Below, in pieces: positions 26,499 to 35,276 of a stretch of DNA of 64,000 nt. Source of the stretch: Oleiharenicola lentus. Its GTDB lineage: Bacteria > Verrucomicrobiota > Verrucomicrobiia > Opitutales > Opitutaceae. Positions within the stretch are counted from its first letter, which is position 1. Each line of letters opens with the position of its first letter. The notes beneath the pieces were generated by a model, which was given only the letters and a program-made list of their open reading frames with translations, had not been told where the DNA came from and ran no database searches. Made by a program: the position numbers and the translations under genes. Location of the stretch: assembly GCF_004118375.1 (NCBI RefSeq), contig NZ_SDHX01000002.1:1353001-1417000 (forward strand). Direction: 5' to 3'.

Positions 26499-28166
26499 GT
26501 GTCCCTCACCCCCGTCCGCCGCCGCCTGCTGCTCGCGCTCTTCATGATCGCGCTGACGGCGCTGCTGCTCGTCGGGGCGGAACTCACGCTGCGCCTCGCC
26601 GGTTTCGGCCACGATCCGCATTTTTTCCGCAAAGCCAAAACCACCGACGGCGAACTCGTCTGGCGCGAGAACCGCGACTTCACTGCCCCATTCTTCGGCG
26701 AGACGCTCGTGCGCCGGCCGCAGCCCGTGCGGCTGCCGCTGAAGAAAGCCCCCGGCACCTACCGCATTTTCATCCTCGGCAGCTCCGCCGCGATGGGCGA
26801 CCCCGAGCCCGCCTTCTCGCTCGCCCGCGTGCTCGAAGTGCAGTTGCGCGCCGCCTACCCGTCGGTCCGCTTCGAGGTCGTCAACGCCGCCGTCACGGCG
26901 ATCAACTCTCACCTCGTGCGCGGCATCGCCGCCGACTGCGCGCAACTCGAGCCCGACCTCTTCATCGTCTACGAGGGCCACAACGAGGTGATCGGTCCCT
27001 TCGGTCCCACCGGCGTCTTCACACCGTTTCTGAAAAGCGAAGCCGCCGTGCGCACTCTCGTCTGGCTCAAGGGAACGCGCTTCGCCCAGCTCGCCGCCCG
27101 CCTCGGTCGCAGCAAAAGCGCGCCCGACAACTGGGGTGGCATGCAGATGTTCCTCCAACAGCAGATCCGCGCCGACGACCCGCGCCTGGACACCGTGCGC
27201 GCGCATTTTCGCGCCAATCTTACCGCCATCGCCGCCTCCGCGCAGCGCGCCGGCGCCACCACGCTGCTCTGCACCACCGTCGCCAACCAGCGCGATTTCG
27301 CCCCGTTCCTCCCCGCGAACGGCGAAGCCGAGCAGGCCTACCAGCAAGCCCGCCTCATCCTCGACGCCGGCCGCGACCACGAAGCGCGCGCCCTCTTTCA
27401 GCGTGCCGTCGACCTCGACACCCTTCGCTTCCGCGCCGACTCCGCGCTCAACCAGGTCATCTGCGACCTTCCGGACAAAGTTCGTATTACGAACTTTGGC
27501 GGGCTCGCGATCATGGACCTTGCCTCGACCCTCGCGGCGAACAGCTCGCACGGCGTGCCGGGCAACGAGTTCCTGTATGAGCACGTCCACCTCACGCTGC
27601 GGGGCACGCATGAGGCAGTGCTCGCGCTCCTGCCGACCGTCGCCGCCGACCTCAAGGCGCGCAATCTCGCATCCGCTCCGGTGGCTGGACCGCTCGCGCT
27701 TGATGAAGTAGGTCTCCGCCTAGGTTACAACACGCACGAACAAGCGATGATCACGCTGGAGCTCGTGAACCGCTTCTCGAAGCCGCCCTTCACCGGCCAG
27801 AGCGACCATTCCGCCCGCCTCGCCGCGTGGCAGCGCCGGGCCGATGCCGCGCAGACGCTCCTCGCCCGCCCCGACGCCACCGACGCACTGCGTGAACTCG
27901 GCCGCCGCGCCGTGGCGGCCTCGCCCGACGACTGGCTGCTCGCCCGCAACACCGGCGCCATGCTGGTCGCGCGCCAACAGCCCGCCGAGGCCCTGCCCCT
28001 GCTCCAGCGCGCCGCCGCCTGGATCGACGACGACGTGGACACCCTCGTAGCCTTAGGATGGGCCCACCACGCCCTCGGCCACACCGCCGAAGCCAGCGCC
28101 GCCTTCGCCAAAGCCCGCGCGCTCGAACCCCGCTATCCCAACCTGCCGAAAGCCGAAGCTGAATAG
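26499..28166 (+). CDS. SGNH/GDSL-like hydrolase with C-terminal TPR-like region
   Basis: A 555-residue protein with an N-terminal membrane anchor (RRLLLALFMIALTALLLVGAE). The catalytic-like half has SGNH features: the serine block FILGSSAAMGDP, the block-III-like stretch FIVYEGHNEVIGPFGP, and a late EHVHLTLRGTHE where the family has its Asp/His pair. The last ~120 residues (QPAEALPLLQRAAAWIDDDVDTLVALGWA) are TPR-like helices. The start is GTG 26499, which directly precedes the anchor. It may de-esterify or transfer acyl groups on an envelope polysaccharide, as other anchored SGNH proteins do, but the substrate is unknown. The next gene follows after 6 bases. Confidence 0.75.
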   Translation: MSLTPVRRRLLLALFMIALTALLLVGAELTLRLAGFGHDPHFFRKAKTTDGELVWRENRDFTAPFFGETLVRRPQPVRLPLKKAPGTYRIFILGSSAAMGDPEPAFSLARVLEVQLRAAYPSVRFEVVNAAVTAINSHLVRGIAADCAQLEPDLFIVYEGHNEVIGPFGPTGVFTPFLKSEAAVRTLVWLKGTRFAQLAARLGRSKSAPDNWGGMQMFLQQQIRADDPRLDTVRAHFRANLTAIAASAQRAGATTLLCTTVANQRDFAPFLPANGEAEQAYQQARLILDAGRDHEARALFQRAVDLDTLRFRADSALNQVICDLPDKVRITNFGGLAIMDLASTLAANSSHGVPGNEFLYEHVHLTLRGTHEAVLALLPTVAADLKARNLASAPVAGPLALDEVGLRLGYNTHEQAMITLELVNRFSKPPFTGQSDHSARLAAWQRRADAAQTLLARPDATDALRELGRRAVAASPDDWLLARNTGAMLVARQQPAEALPLLQRAAAWIDDDVDTLVALGWAHHALGHTAEASAAFAKARALEPRYPNLPKAEAE

Positions 28167-28172
28167 CGACCC

Positions 28173-28631
28173 ATGCCCCACCACCTTGCCCAGATCAACA
28201 TTGCCCTCGCCCGGGCGCCGCTCGTCAGCGAGATCATGCGCGACTTCACGAACGCGCTCGCCGAGATCAACGCACTGGCCGAAGCCAGTCCGGGATTCGT
28301 GTGGCGGTTTCAGGAGGAGAACGGTAACGCGACCGTCGTCCGCACGTTCCCCGATCCGCGGATCATCGTGAACATGTCACTCTGGCAAGATGTGTCTTCA
28401 CTGAAGAACTACGCCTTCCGCTCGATGCACGGGCGCTTCTTCGCCCGCCGCGCGGAGTGGTTCGAACCGATGACGACGCCCCACCTCGCCTTGTGGTGGA
28501 TCCCCGCCGGCACGTTGCCCACGCTCGACGACGCCAAGGCCCGCCTGCAACTGCTCCACGAAACCGGCGAGACCGCCGCGGCCTTCACCTTTCGCGCTCC
28601 CTTCCCAGCACCTGATAGCCCGGCGACCTGA
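28173..28631 (+). CDS. DUF3291 domain-containing protein
   Basis: A 152-residue cytoplasmic protein of the DUF3291 family, which has an antibiotic-biosynthesis-monooxygenase-like dimeric alpha/beta-barrel fold. Recognisable parts are HHLAQINIALARAPL at the N-terminus, SPGFVWRFQ, MSLWQDVSSLKNYAFRSMHG and the WFEPMTTPHLALWWIPAG core. No function is established for the family. It follows the SGNH/TPR gene after 6 bases, so the two probably share a transcript, and it converges with the CAP-domain gene (3-base gap). Confidence 0.85.
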   Translation: MPHHLAQINIALARAPLVSEIMRDFTNALAEINALAEASPGFVWRFQEENGNATVVRTFPDPRIIVNMSLWQDVSSLKNYAFRSMHGRFFARRAEWFEPMTTPHLALWWIPAGTLPTLDDAKARLQLLHETGETAAAFTFRAPFPAPDSPAT

Positions 28632-28634
28632 ACC

Positions 28635-29300
28635 TCAACGCGGCGTGCAGAAAACCTGCACGGCATAGACCTGCTCGTGCCGGGCGACGGGGCTGCGCAT
28701 GGGGCGGGCGGCACAGCCAAGGGCGGTGAACTCCGGGTTCACGAGGTTGGCGCGGTGGCCGGGCGAGTTCATCCACGCGTGGACCACGTTGTCGGCGAAG
28801 GCCGCGTAGCTTTGCAGCGTCACCGGCTGCTTGGTGTCCACGCGGTAGAACTCGTTGCGCCCGCCGCGCTGGCGCACGCCGACTTCGGTGACACCCGGCG
28901 GCAGGTCGAGCAGGCTCTGCTGCGCGATGTTCTCCGCCACCGCCCGGTAATCCACGCCGGCGGCGCGCACCCGGTCGGCCGGCGTGGCGGTGAGCGGGAG
29001 CGGGTTTTCGTGCGTGAGCTGACCCTGCAGAATGCCGATGGACGCCTTCTGCGCCGCCGCCCGATCAAGCGCGGGCAGATGCGCGAAGGGCGTCAGCCCG
29101 AGCTGCACGCGCACGCGGTTGGTCGCGTGGAAGATTGCCGCCGCCATCAGATCCTCGTTGAAATCCGCGAAAGCCACCCGCGCCTGCACCGCGGGGAGCG
29201 CGGCGAAGTCGGCCGGTTTCATGGCCTGCCAGTCGGCGGCGGAGGCGTGACCGGCCAACATGAACAGGATAGACAGAATGCGTCCGACCAAGGATTTCAC
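28635..29300 (-). CDS. CAP (SCP/PR1, YkwD-like) domain protein
   Basis: Secreted or periplasmic protein of 221 residues. It starts at GTG 29300, chosen because it begins a clean signal peptide (KSLVGRILSILFMLAGHASA). The CAP domain shows the family signatures FHATNRVRVQLGLTPFAHLPALDRAAAQKA (first part of the core), HENPLPL, AENIAQQS and the terminal WMNSPGHRANLVNPEFTALGC. Bacterial CAP proteins are poorly understood; some bind or cleave envelope or host components. It lies 82 bases downstream of the metallo-beta-lactamase-fold gene on the same strand. Confidence 0.88.
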   Translation of the reverse strand: MKSLVGRILSILFMLAGHASAADWQAMKPADFAALPAVQARVAFADFNEDLMAAAIFHATNRVRVQLGLTPFAHLPALDRAAAQKASIGILQGQLTHENPLPLTATPADRVRAAGVDYRAVAENIAQQSLLDLPPGVTEVGVRQRGGRNEFYRVDTKQPVTLQSYAAFADNVVHAWMNSPGHRANLVNPEFTALGCAARPMRSPVARHEQVYAVQVFCTPR

Positions 29301-29382
29301 GGCTGCACGGGCGCCACGGGTGGGTTCCGCAGCCCAGGTTTTCCTTTCGTGTCTTGGGTGTATTTCGTGGTGATAAACGCTC

Positions 29383-30333
29383 TCACCCCGCCGCCATGAT
29401 CTCGTCGTAGGCCACGCCGAGGTTGCCGGGCAGGCGGTTGCCGCGACCGGGCGGCTGGTGGAAATCCGGGAAGCCGGGCAGGTTCTCCAGCTTCTGGATC
29501 TCCTCCTTGGACTTGCCGGCCTTGATCTCGCTCTCGACGTGCGCGAGGAGCCCGGAGAGATAGTCGCGGAACACGAGCAGATCGGCCGGCGTGCCCGTGA
29601 CGCCGAACTTCGGATTACCGTGGCCGAAAATGTAGGTCGCGTCGGGCGGATAGTCCTTGGCCACTTTTTCGAGCAGCTTGACCCAGCCGCGGATGCTCGC
29701 GCCACCGGGCCGGTCGATCACGGGATAGAGACGGTTGAACATCAGGTCGCCCAGGTGGACGACGTTGGCCTGTTCAAAGAGCACCACGATGTCGCCGCGC
29801 GTGTGCGCCGGACCGAAATACTTCGCGCTGACCGCCTCGTCGCCGAAGCCCTGACGGTAGCCGTCGGTGAAGCCCAGCGTGGGCAGCAGCGCGGGGTCGA
29901 GGGTGCGCTTGTCGGCCTCGGCGCGGGCGCGCATGAGTTCGGGGACGTTGGCGTGCGCGATGACCTGCTTCGCGGCCGGACGGAGCACGGCGTTGCCACC
30001 GGTGTGGTCGCCGTGGTGGTGCGTGTTGATCACGGCGTCGATCATGCGCCCGTCACGACCCGGCAGGTCGCGCAGGAGCACGCTGGCGGTCTGGGGGAAC
30101 TGCGTGTCCACGACGGCCAGCGCGTCGCGATTCGACAGCCAACCGACCGTCCCACCCTGGCCGGTGAACAGGCCGACGTTGCGGCGCAGGAGCTTGAACT
30201 CCGTCACCGGCGGCGGCGGCGCGACGGGCACGGAGGGGGCGGCGGGCGGGGTCTGGGCTGACAGGCGGCCGCGGCCCAGCAGGGCGAGGGAGGCGGCTGC
30301 GCCGGAACTGATTAGGAAAGCGCGGCGGTTCAT
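29383..30333 (-). CDS. MBL-fold metallo-hydrolase, Tat-type signal
   Basis: A 316-residue metallo-beta-lactamase-fold hydrolase. The N-terminus MNRRAFLISSGAAASLALLG is a twin-arginine-like signal, supporting ATG 30333. The metal-binding motif NTHHHGDHTGGN (HxHxDH) is intact, with the later FGPAHTRGDIVV and VHLGDLMFN supplying the further histidine and aspartate ligands and a final FGHGNPKFG. Overall similarity is to the quinoprotein relay/SoxH-like and lactonase-like MBL group rather than to class B antibiotic-resistance enzymes. The substrate is unknown. It is divergent from the sigma-factor gene (104-base gap). Confidence 0.9.
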   Translation of the reverse strand: MNRRAFLISSGAAASLALLGRGRLSAQTPPAAPSVPVAPPPPVTEFKLLRRNVGLFTGQGGTVGWLSNRDALAVVDTQFPQTASVLLRDLPGRDGRMIDAVINTHHHGDHTGGNAVLRPAAKQVIAHANVPELMRARAEADKRTLDPALLPTLGFTDGYRQGFGDEAVSAKYFGPAHTRGDIVVLFEQANVVHLGDLMFNRLYPVIDRPGGASIRGWVKLLEKVAKDYPPDATYIFGHGNPKFGVTGTPADLLVFRDYLSGLLAHVESEIKAGKSKEEIQKLENLPGFPDFHQPPGRGNRLPGNLGVAYDEIMAAG

Positions 30334-30437
30334 GCGCCGTAGGCTAGCCAGCCCGACCGTGGTCGCCAGTGATTTTTCCTGTAACCGGGGGCGGCGGGCC
30401 CGGTTATCCCCCTCGCACACCGCCATGATTCCGTTCC

Positions 30438-31070
30438 ATGTCCCTCGCCACCGTCACGCAATTCCGAGTTCCCTCCGACGCCGCACCGGCTAGCCTGCCC
30501 GACGCCGTGGACGCCGCCAACGACCATGAACTCATGATTGCCGTGCGCGCCGGGGAGGTCCGGAAGCTCGGCGACCTCTTTGAGCGCCATCACCGCCCGC
30601 TCTACGGGTTTTTCGTGCGCCTGACCAACCAGCCCTCGGTCAGCGAGGACCTCGTGCAGATCGTGTTCTACCGCATCCTCAAATACCGGCACACCTACCG
30701 CGACGAGGGCAAGTTCTCCGCCTGGATCTACCACCTCGCGCGGAAGGTCGCCGCCGACCACTTCCGCAAGCACGCCCGCACCCCCACCCCGGCCGACCCG
30801 GCCGATTTCCACGACGAGCCCGACCACGCCGCCGCGCCCGACTCCCAAGCCGGCACTTCGGACGACCTCGCGCTCATGCGCCGCGCGCTCGCCCGCCTTC
30901 CCGAGGACCACCGCGAGGTCCTCGTGCTCTCCCGCCTCCAGCACCTCAACCACCAGGAAATCGCCAAGCTGCTCGACTGCTCCGTCGGCGCCGTGAAGGT
31001 CCGCGCCCACCGCGCCCTCAAGGAACTCCGCGAGGTCTATTTCAAGATCCGCAAGGAACAGGCCGCCTGA
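30438..31070 (+). CDS. ECF-type RNA polymerase sigma factor
   Basis: Sigma-70 family factor of 210 residues. Region 2 covers about residues 35-110 (LGDLFERHHRPLYGFFVRLT and SVSEDLVQIVFYRILKY, then FSAWIYHLARKVAADHFRK). A short acidic/proline linker separates it from region 4 at about 145-203 (LARLPEDHREVLVLSRLQHL and HQEIAKLLDCSVGAVKVRAH). It lacks regions 1 and 3, as ECF factors do. It is followed by an anti-sigma gene after 86 bases, the usual pairing, and probably drives its own operon in response to envelope stress. Confidence 0.94.
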   Translation: MSLATVTQFRVPSDAAPASLPDAVDAANDHELMIAVRAGEVRKLGDLFERHHRPLYGFFVRLTNQPSVSEDLVQIVFYRILKYRHTYRDEGKFSAWIYHLARKVAADHFRKHARTPTPADPADFHDEPDHAAAPDSQAGTSDDLALMRRALARLPEDHREVLVLSRLQHLNHQEIAKLLDCSVGAVKVRAHRALKELREVYFKIRKEQAA

Positions 31071-31156
31071 CGACGGAGCAACAAGTGCCAAGGTCCAAGT
31101 AACAAGACCCAGCCCCCGGAGCCCACACCCTAAATCCCAGACCCCATTTCCCTCCC

Positions 31157-32095
31157 ATGAACTGCCAACGCGTCCAGGACAACTTCATCGACTACCAAGA
31201 CGGCACCCTGCCGCCCGATGAGTCCGCCACGCTCCGCGCCCACCTCGCTTCGTGTCCGACCTGCCAGCGCGAGTGGTCCGCTCTCCAGGAAATGACCCGC
31301 AAGCTGGATGCCCTGCCTGCCGTCGAGGAGCCCAGCCCGCGCCTACGCGAGCAATTCTACGCCATGCTCGAGACGCACCAGCAGGAAGCCGACAGCGTCA
31401 GCCCCTTCGCCCTCGCCCGGAGCCGCCTCGACCGTTTTTTCGCCGCGCTTCTGCCCTCCACGCCTCCGCTGCAGTTCGCCGGCGCGGTCGCGGTGCTGGC
31501 CCTCGGCCTGTTCGCCGGCGCCCGTTTCCTCCAGACGCCGGTTCCGACTCCCGTTCCGACCGCAACCACCGCCGCCTCGAAGGCCGACGCCGAGCGCCTC
31601 GCCAAACTCGAGCAGGAACTCGCCGACCAGAAGACCCTGATGAACGACATGGGCAGCCTCGTCGCCGCCTCGCTCCTCCAGCAGAAGTCCACCAGCGAGC
31701 GCCTGCAGACCGTGCTCGCCACCATGGACCTCAAGAGCCCCGACCGCCGCGTGCTCACCGACCTCGTCGGCGCCCTCGCCCTCGATCCCTCGGTCAATGT
31801 CCGCCTCTCCGCCGTCGAAGCCCTCGCCCAACACGCCGACGAGGAGGTCGTCCGCCAGGGCCTGCTCGCCAGCCTCCCGCGCGAATCCTCGCCGCTGGTC
31901 CAGGTCGCGATGATCGAGCTTCTCACTTCCGTCCGCGAAACCGCCGCCGCCCCGCTCTTCGAACAGCTCAGCCGCGACGAGGCCGCCGACAAGACCGTCC
32001 GCGACTCCGCCCGCCGCGGCCTGGCCGTCCTCCGCACCCCTTCACCCACTGACACTCTCAATAACAACAACCCGTCCAATCCCAACGTCTCATGA
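31157..32095 (+). CDS. Anti-sigma factor with zinc finger and HEAT-like C-terminal repeats
   Basis: A 312-residue membrane anti-sigma factor. The N-terminal zf-HC2 motif has His29, Cys33 and Cys36 (HLASCPTCQ) and would hold the upstream ECF factor. A single membrane segment (LQFAGAVAVLALGLFAGARF) lies near residues 108-128, so the remainder faces the periplasm. That part has a coiled coil (ERLAKLEQELADQKTL) and then HEAT-like helical repeats (LALDPSVNVRLSAVEALAQHA and SSPLVQVAMIELLTSVRETA). The repeat tail is unusual and could be the sensor. The stop overlaps the start of the DUF4097 gene by 4 bases. Confidence 0.87.
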   Translation: MNCQRVQDNFIDYQDGTLPPDESATLRAHLASCPTCQREWSALQEMTRKLDALPAVEEPSPRLREQFYAMLETHQQEADSVSPFALARSRLDRFFAALLPSTPPLQFAGAVAVLALGLFAGARFLQTPVPTPVPTATTAASKADAERLAKLEQELADQKTLMNDMGSLVAASLLQQKSTSERLQTVLATMDLKSPDRRVLTDLVGALALDPSVNVRLSAVEALAQHADEEVVRQGLLASLPRESSPLVQVAMIELLTSVRETAAAPLFEQLSRDEAADKTVRDSARRGLAVLRTPSPTDTLNNNNPSNPNVS

Positions 32096-33171
32096 ATTCC
32101 CGATTCTATCTCCGTCTCGCCGGCTTGCTGGCCGCGACGGCACTCCTCCTGAGCCCCGGCCTCCGCGCCGCGGATGAGGAAACCGAAACCGACGGCGCCA
32201 CCGCGCGCGTCAAGTTCTCCGACCCAGGAATCCCTGGTACCCTCAAGCTCAGCATCCCGTGGGCCGAGCTCCACATCATCGGCACCGATGGCAACGAGGT
32301 CATCGTCACCTCCTCGCTCGACCAGAAGGGCCGCGCCGAGGTGGATGACGAGGGCTTCCGCCGCCTCGACGAGGACGTGACCTTCGAACTCGCCGAGAAA
32401 GACAACGTCGCCGTCGTCACCGTGGCCGGCGACAACGCCTGGGCCTCGCACGGCGCCGAGTTCATGATCAAGGTCCCGCGCAACACCAACCTCGTGCTCC
32501 GCACCTCCCTCGGTGGCGAGATCCTGGTGGACGGCGTGGAGGGCGACCTCGACATCAACAGCATGAACGGCGAGGTCACGCTCCGCGACATCGCCAGCTC
32601 CGCGGTCGTCAACACCCTCAACGGCGAGATCAGCGCCACCTTCAAGTCCGCCCCGGTCAAACCGGTCTCCCTCTCCACCCTGAACGGTGAGATCGACGTG
32701 CGCCTCCCCGGCGACACCAAGGCCAATCTCCGCATGCGCACCCACAACGGGTCCATCCGCACCAACTTCCCCGACAAGGTCCTCCAGACCAAGACGGAAA
32801 AGGTCACCGGCTCCAGCGCCCCGGTCGCGGTGTCCTCTGACGATGTGCACCGCGAGTTGTCCCGCGAACAGGCACGCATCAACAAGGAAGTCGCCCGAGC
32901 CCGGCGCGACGCCGCCAAGGCCACCGCCGACGCGGTCAAGGCCGCGACTGAAGCCACCAAGGAAGCCATCGAGGCCGCGGTCGAGGCGTCCGTTAACGTC
33001 AACGTGAACCTGGACGGGGTCGTCCCCGTGGCCCCGGCCGCTCCGGTCCCACCCATCCCCCCCCTGCCCAACTTCGGCGGCAAATCCATCGTCGGCACCC
33101 TCAATGGCGGCGGCGTGGACATCAAACTGACCTCGATGAACGGGACCATCACCCTTCGTCAGGTTAAGTAA
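32092..33171 (+). CDS. DUF4097-family beta-repeat protein
   Basis: Exported 359-residue protein, coupled by a 4-base overlap to the anti-sigma gene. The signal peptide is RFYLRLAGLLAATALLLSPG. Residues ~35-255 form the DUF4097 beta-helix-like repeats (VPRNTNLVLRTSLGGEILVD, INSMNGEVTLRDIASSAVVN, LSTLNGEIDVRLPGD). A highly charged, alanine-rich helix follows (about 262-300, EQARINKEVARARRDAAKAT), and a last pair of beta repeats (TLNGGGVDIKLTSMNGTITL) closes the chain. DUF4097 proteins commonly accompany ECF sigma/anti-sigma pairs in envelope homeostasis. The long helix between beta repeats is not typical. Confidence 0.87.
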   Translation: MNSRFYLRLAGLLAATALLLSPGLRAADEETETDGATARVKFSDPGIPGTLKLSIPWAELHIIGTDGNEVIVTSSLDQKGRAEVDDEGFRRLDEDVTFELAEKDNVAVVTVAGDNAWASHGAEFMIKVPRNTNLVLRTSLGGEILVDGVEGDLDINSMNGEVTLRDIASSAVVNTLNGEISATFKSAPVKPVSLSTLNGEIDVRLPGDTKANLRMRTHNGSIRTNFPDKVLQTKTEKVTGSSAPVAVSSDDVHRELSREQARINKEVARARRDAAKATADAVKAATEATKEAIEAAVEASVNVNVNLDGVVPVAPAAPVPPIPPLPNFGGKSIVGTLNGGGVDIKLTSMNGTITLRQVK

Positions 33172-33197
33172 GGCGGCGTCCAGCCCCTTTGGATCAG

Positions 33198-33226
33198 AAA
33201 CCGGTTCCTCCACGGGACCGGTTTTT
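33198..33226 (+). terminator. Rho-independent terminator after the sigma/anti-sigma operon
   Basis: An 8-base-pair stem AAACCGGT / ACCGGTTT with an 11-base loop ending in a T-run, 26 bases after the DUF4097 stop. Confidence 0.8.
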
Positions 33227-33411
33227 CTGTTTCTGCCGCCAATTCATCCAGGCAAACCCGAGCCCGGCCCCAGAAATTTGCCCGCCGGCAGCCATCCAGA
33301 CTTATAAGCGGATCGTTTTCGCTATTTGCAGTTGCATGGCGTCAGCCGCCGCCCCACCGTCCGCCGAGCCGGGCCGGTCAGCAGTGGCTCGGCCTTTGCT
33401 TAACCACACTG

Positions 33412-34011
33412 ATGCCGGACAACTCCGCCCTCATTCTCCGCCTCCTGATTTTGGCCACTTTTGGCGGCCTGTTGCATCTCCTTCTCCGTCGCATCATCCC
33501 CGCTTTTGCGCCCGTGGTTGTCGGCCGGAATCGCGATGATCTCCGCTTCTGCCTCAAGCCGCCCGGCGCCTCCACCGCCTCCTCCCCCCGGCCTTCGAGC
33601 GCCACCCCGTTTCCCCCGCGCGCCAACGGCGAGCTGATCCTGCTCGTGGACGACGAGGCCAGCGTGCGCAATTTGCTCACGACCGTGCTGCTCAATCACG
33701 GCTACGAGGTGATCATCGCCCGTGACGGTGCGGAAGGCGTCGCCGTTTTCAGCGAGCACAAGGATCGCGTGGCGCTGATCATCACCGACATTTTCATGCC
33801 CAAGAACAACGGCCGGAGCTTCGTGGACCTGATCCGGCCGCTGCGGCCGGACATCCGCGTGCTGTTCATGAGCGGCCTCGAAGCCAACGGCTCGGGCCGC
33901 GATCCCGGCCGCAAGTCCTCCTCGGATCCCTTCCTGCTTAAGCCCTTCAAGCCGGCCGCCCTGTTGAACACCATCCACCAGGTGCTGCATCCGGATTCCA
34001 CGAAGGCCTGA
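33412..34011 (+). CDS. Membrane-tethered single-domain response regulator
   Basis: A 199-residue protein with a hydrophobic N-terminal helix (ALILRLLILATFGGLLHLLL) and a proline/serine-rich linker. It ends in a complete receiver domain (about residues 74-195): LILLVDDEASVRNLL, phospho-acceptor Asp in IITDIFMPKNNG, the Thr/Ser switch region VLFMSGLE and the conserved Lys in FLLKPFKP. There is no output domain and no kinase gene adjacent. Membrane anchoring of a receiver domain is unusual; if the start were internal it would be an ordinary CheY-like protein, but the whole frame keeps coding-like composition. The DUF3667 gene follows after 7 bases. Confidence 0.82.
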   Translation: MPDNSALILRLLILATFGGLLHLLLRRIIPAFAPVVVGRNRDDLRFCLKPPGASTASSPRPSSATPFPPRANGELILLVDDEASVRNLLTTVLLNHGYEVIIARDGAEGVAVFSEHKDRVALIITDIFMPKNNGRSFVDLIRPLRPDIRVLFMSGLEANGSGRDPGRKSSSDPFLLKPFKPAALLNTIHQVLHPDSTKA

Positions 34012-34018
34012 GTCCCGC

Positions 34019-35227
34019 ATGGCCCTCGAACCGGAGCCGCCGGAACCGCCCGAGCCGCTGCCCCTGTCGGCGGAGGCCGCTGTCACCGCCGACCAAGCGG
34101 TCAAGCATGGGACCGAGGAGCACGCCCCCGGCCACCACGGCCCGTTTCACACCCACTGCGAAAACTGCGGCACCAAACTGGAGGGTCCGTGGTGCCACCG
34201 ATGCGGCCAGCACGACTTCGAGTTTCATCGCTCTTTCCGGCATGTGTTCATGGAGGCGCTGGAGACGCTCTTCCACTTCGAGGGAAAATTTTTCCGCAAC
34301 ATCGTCACGCTGCTGTTTCAGCCGGGACGGCTCACCGCCGACTTCAACGCCGGCAAGCGGGCGGCGCAGATGCCGCCGTTCCGGCTCTATATTTTCGTCA
34401 GCTTCGTCTTCTTCCTGCTGATTTTTATCGGGGAGAAGGACGATTCGTTCGTCCGCGAGACCGAGGGCAAACCCCACCAGGGCCTGACCATCGGCGGCAA
34501 GCCGGTGAACGTCGCCACCCTCGGCAACGCCTGGCGCGACACCGCCACCCAGATGAAGCCCGAGGACTGGCAGGACCCCGCCAAGGTCACCGCCGCCTTG
34601 GAACAAGTGGCGGCCAAGACCGAGGCGGCCGGGCCCGCGGCCGACCCGGCCGACGGGACCGCCCCGCCGAAACGGCTCGTGGACGAGGTGCGCGAATCCG
34701 CCGAGCAGATGCAGGCCGAGATCGCCAAGGCGCGGGCGGAGCCGGGCCAAACCCGCGAAGAGGACACCGCGCTCGAACGCTTCCTCGAGGAACAAGGCCG
34801 GCGGCTGACCGATCCGGAGCGCCGCCGGCAGCTGTCGCATTGGATCCAGTCCCACCTCCCGCACATGCTGATGTTCTGCCTGCCGTTCTTTGCGCTCTAC
34901 ACGCGCGTGCTGTTCCGCAAATCCGGCCAGGTTTATCTCCAGCACCTCGTGCTCTCGGTGCATTTTCACACCTTCATCTACCTGTGGGTGCTTCTCAGCC
35001 GCGGCTGGGAAGGACTGGCCGGGCTGCCAGGCTGGGGCCTCGACAGCTGGGTGGCCTTCGCCTGCAACTTCTGGCTGGGGATCTATCCGTTCGTCATGCT
35101 GCGACGCCTCTTCGCCAACTCGTGGCCGAAGACCGTGGTGAAGACGTTCCTGCTGACCGTCATCTACGGGCTCACGCTCAGTCTCGGATTCTTTGCGACG
35201 GCCGTCGGCGCCTTCCTGCTGACCTGA
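34019..35227 (+). CDS. DUF3667 domain-containing membrane protein
   Basis: A 402-residue protein of the DUF3667 group. Near residue 45 there is a zinc-ribbon-like CENCGTKLEGPWCHRCGQ, followed by the family hallmark FEGKFFRNIVTLLFQPGRL. Membrane segments follow: one at YIFVSFVFFLLIFIG and three or four in the C-terminal part (MLMFCLPFFALYTRVLF, FHTFIYLWVLLS, VVKTFLLTVIYGLTLSLGFF). Between them is a charged, alanine-rich region of about 140 residues, longer than in most members. Function is unknown for the family. The start given follows the previous stop by 7 bases, making co-transcription with the tethered receiver likely. Confidence 0.85.
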   Translation: MALEPEPPEPPEPLPLSAEAAVTADQAVKHGTEEHAPGHHGPFHTHCENCGTKLEGPWCHRCGQHDFEFHRSFRHVFMEALETLFHFEGKFFRNIVTLLFQPGRLTADFNAGKRAAQMPPFRLYIFVSFVFFLLIFIGEKDDSFVRETEGKPHQGLTIGGKPVNVATLGNAWRDTATQMKPEDWQDPAKVTAALEQVAAKTEAAGPAADPADGTAPPKRLVDEVRESAEQMQAEIAKARAEPGQTREEDTALERFLEEQGRRLTDPERRRQLSHWIQSHLPHMLMFCLPFFALYTRVLFRKSGQVYLQHLVLSVHFHTFIYLWVLLSRGWEGLAGLPGWGLDSWVAFACNFWLGIYPFVMLRRLFANSWPKTVVKTFLLTVIYGLTLSLGFFATAVGAFLLT

Positions 35228-35276
35228 GCGCGGAAAATGGGCTCGCGCCGCCGGGCGCGCCGGATTCCCCTAGCGC

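Noticed and set aside
31357-33213. 618-codon open frame on the minus strand
   Set aside because: Antisense to the anti-sigma and DUF4097 genes, which overlap by 4 bases and have clear signal peptides and motifs.
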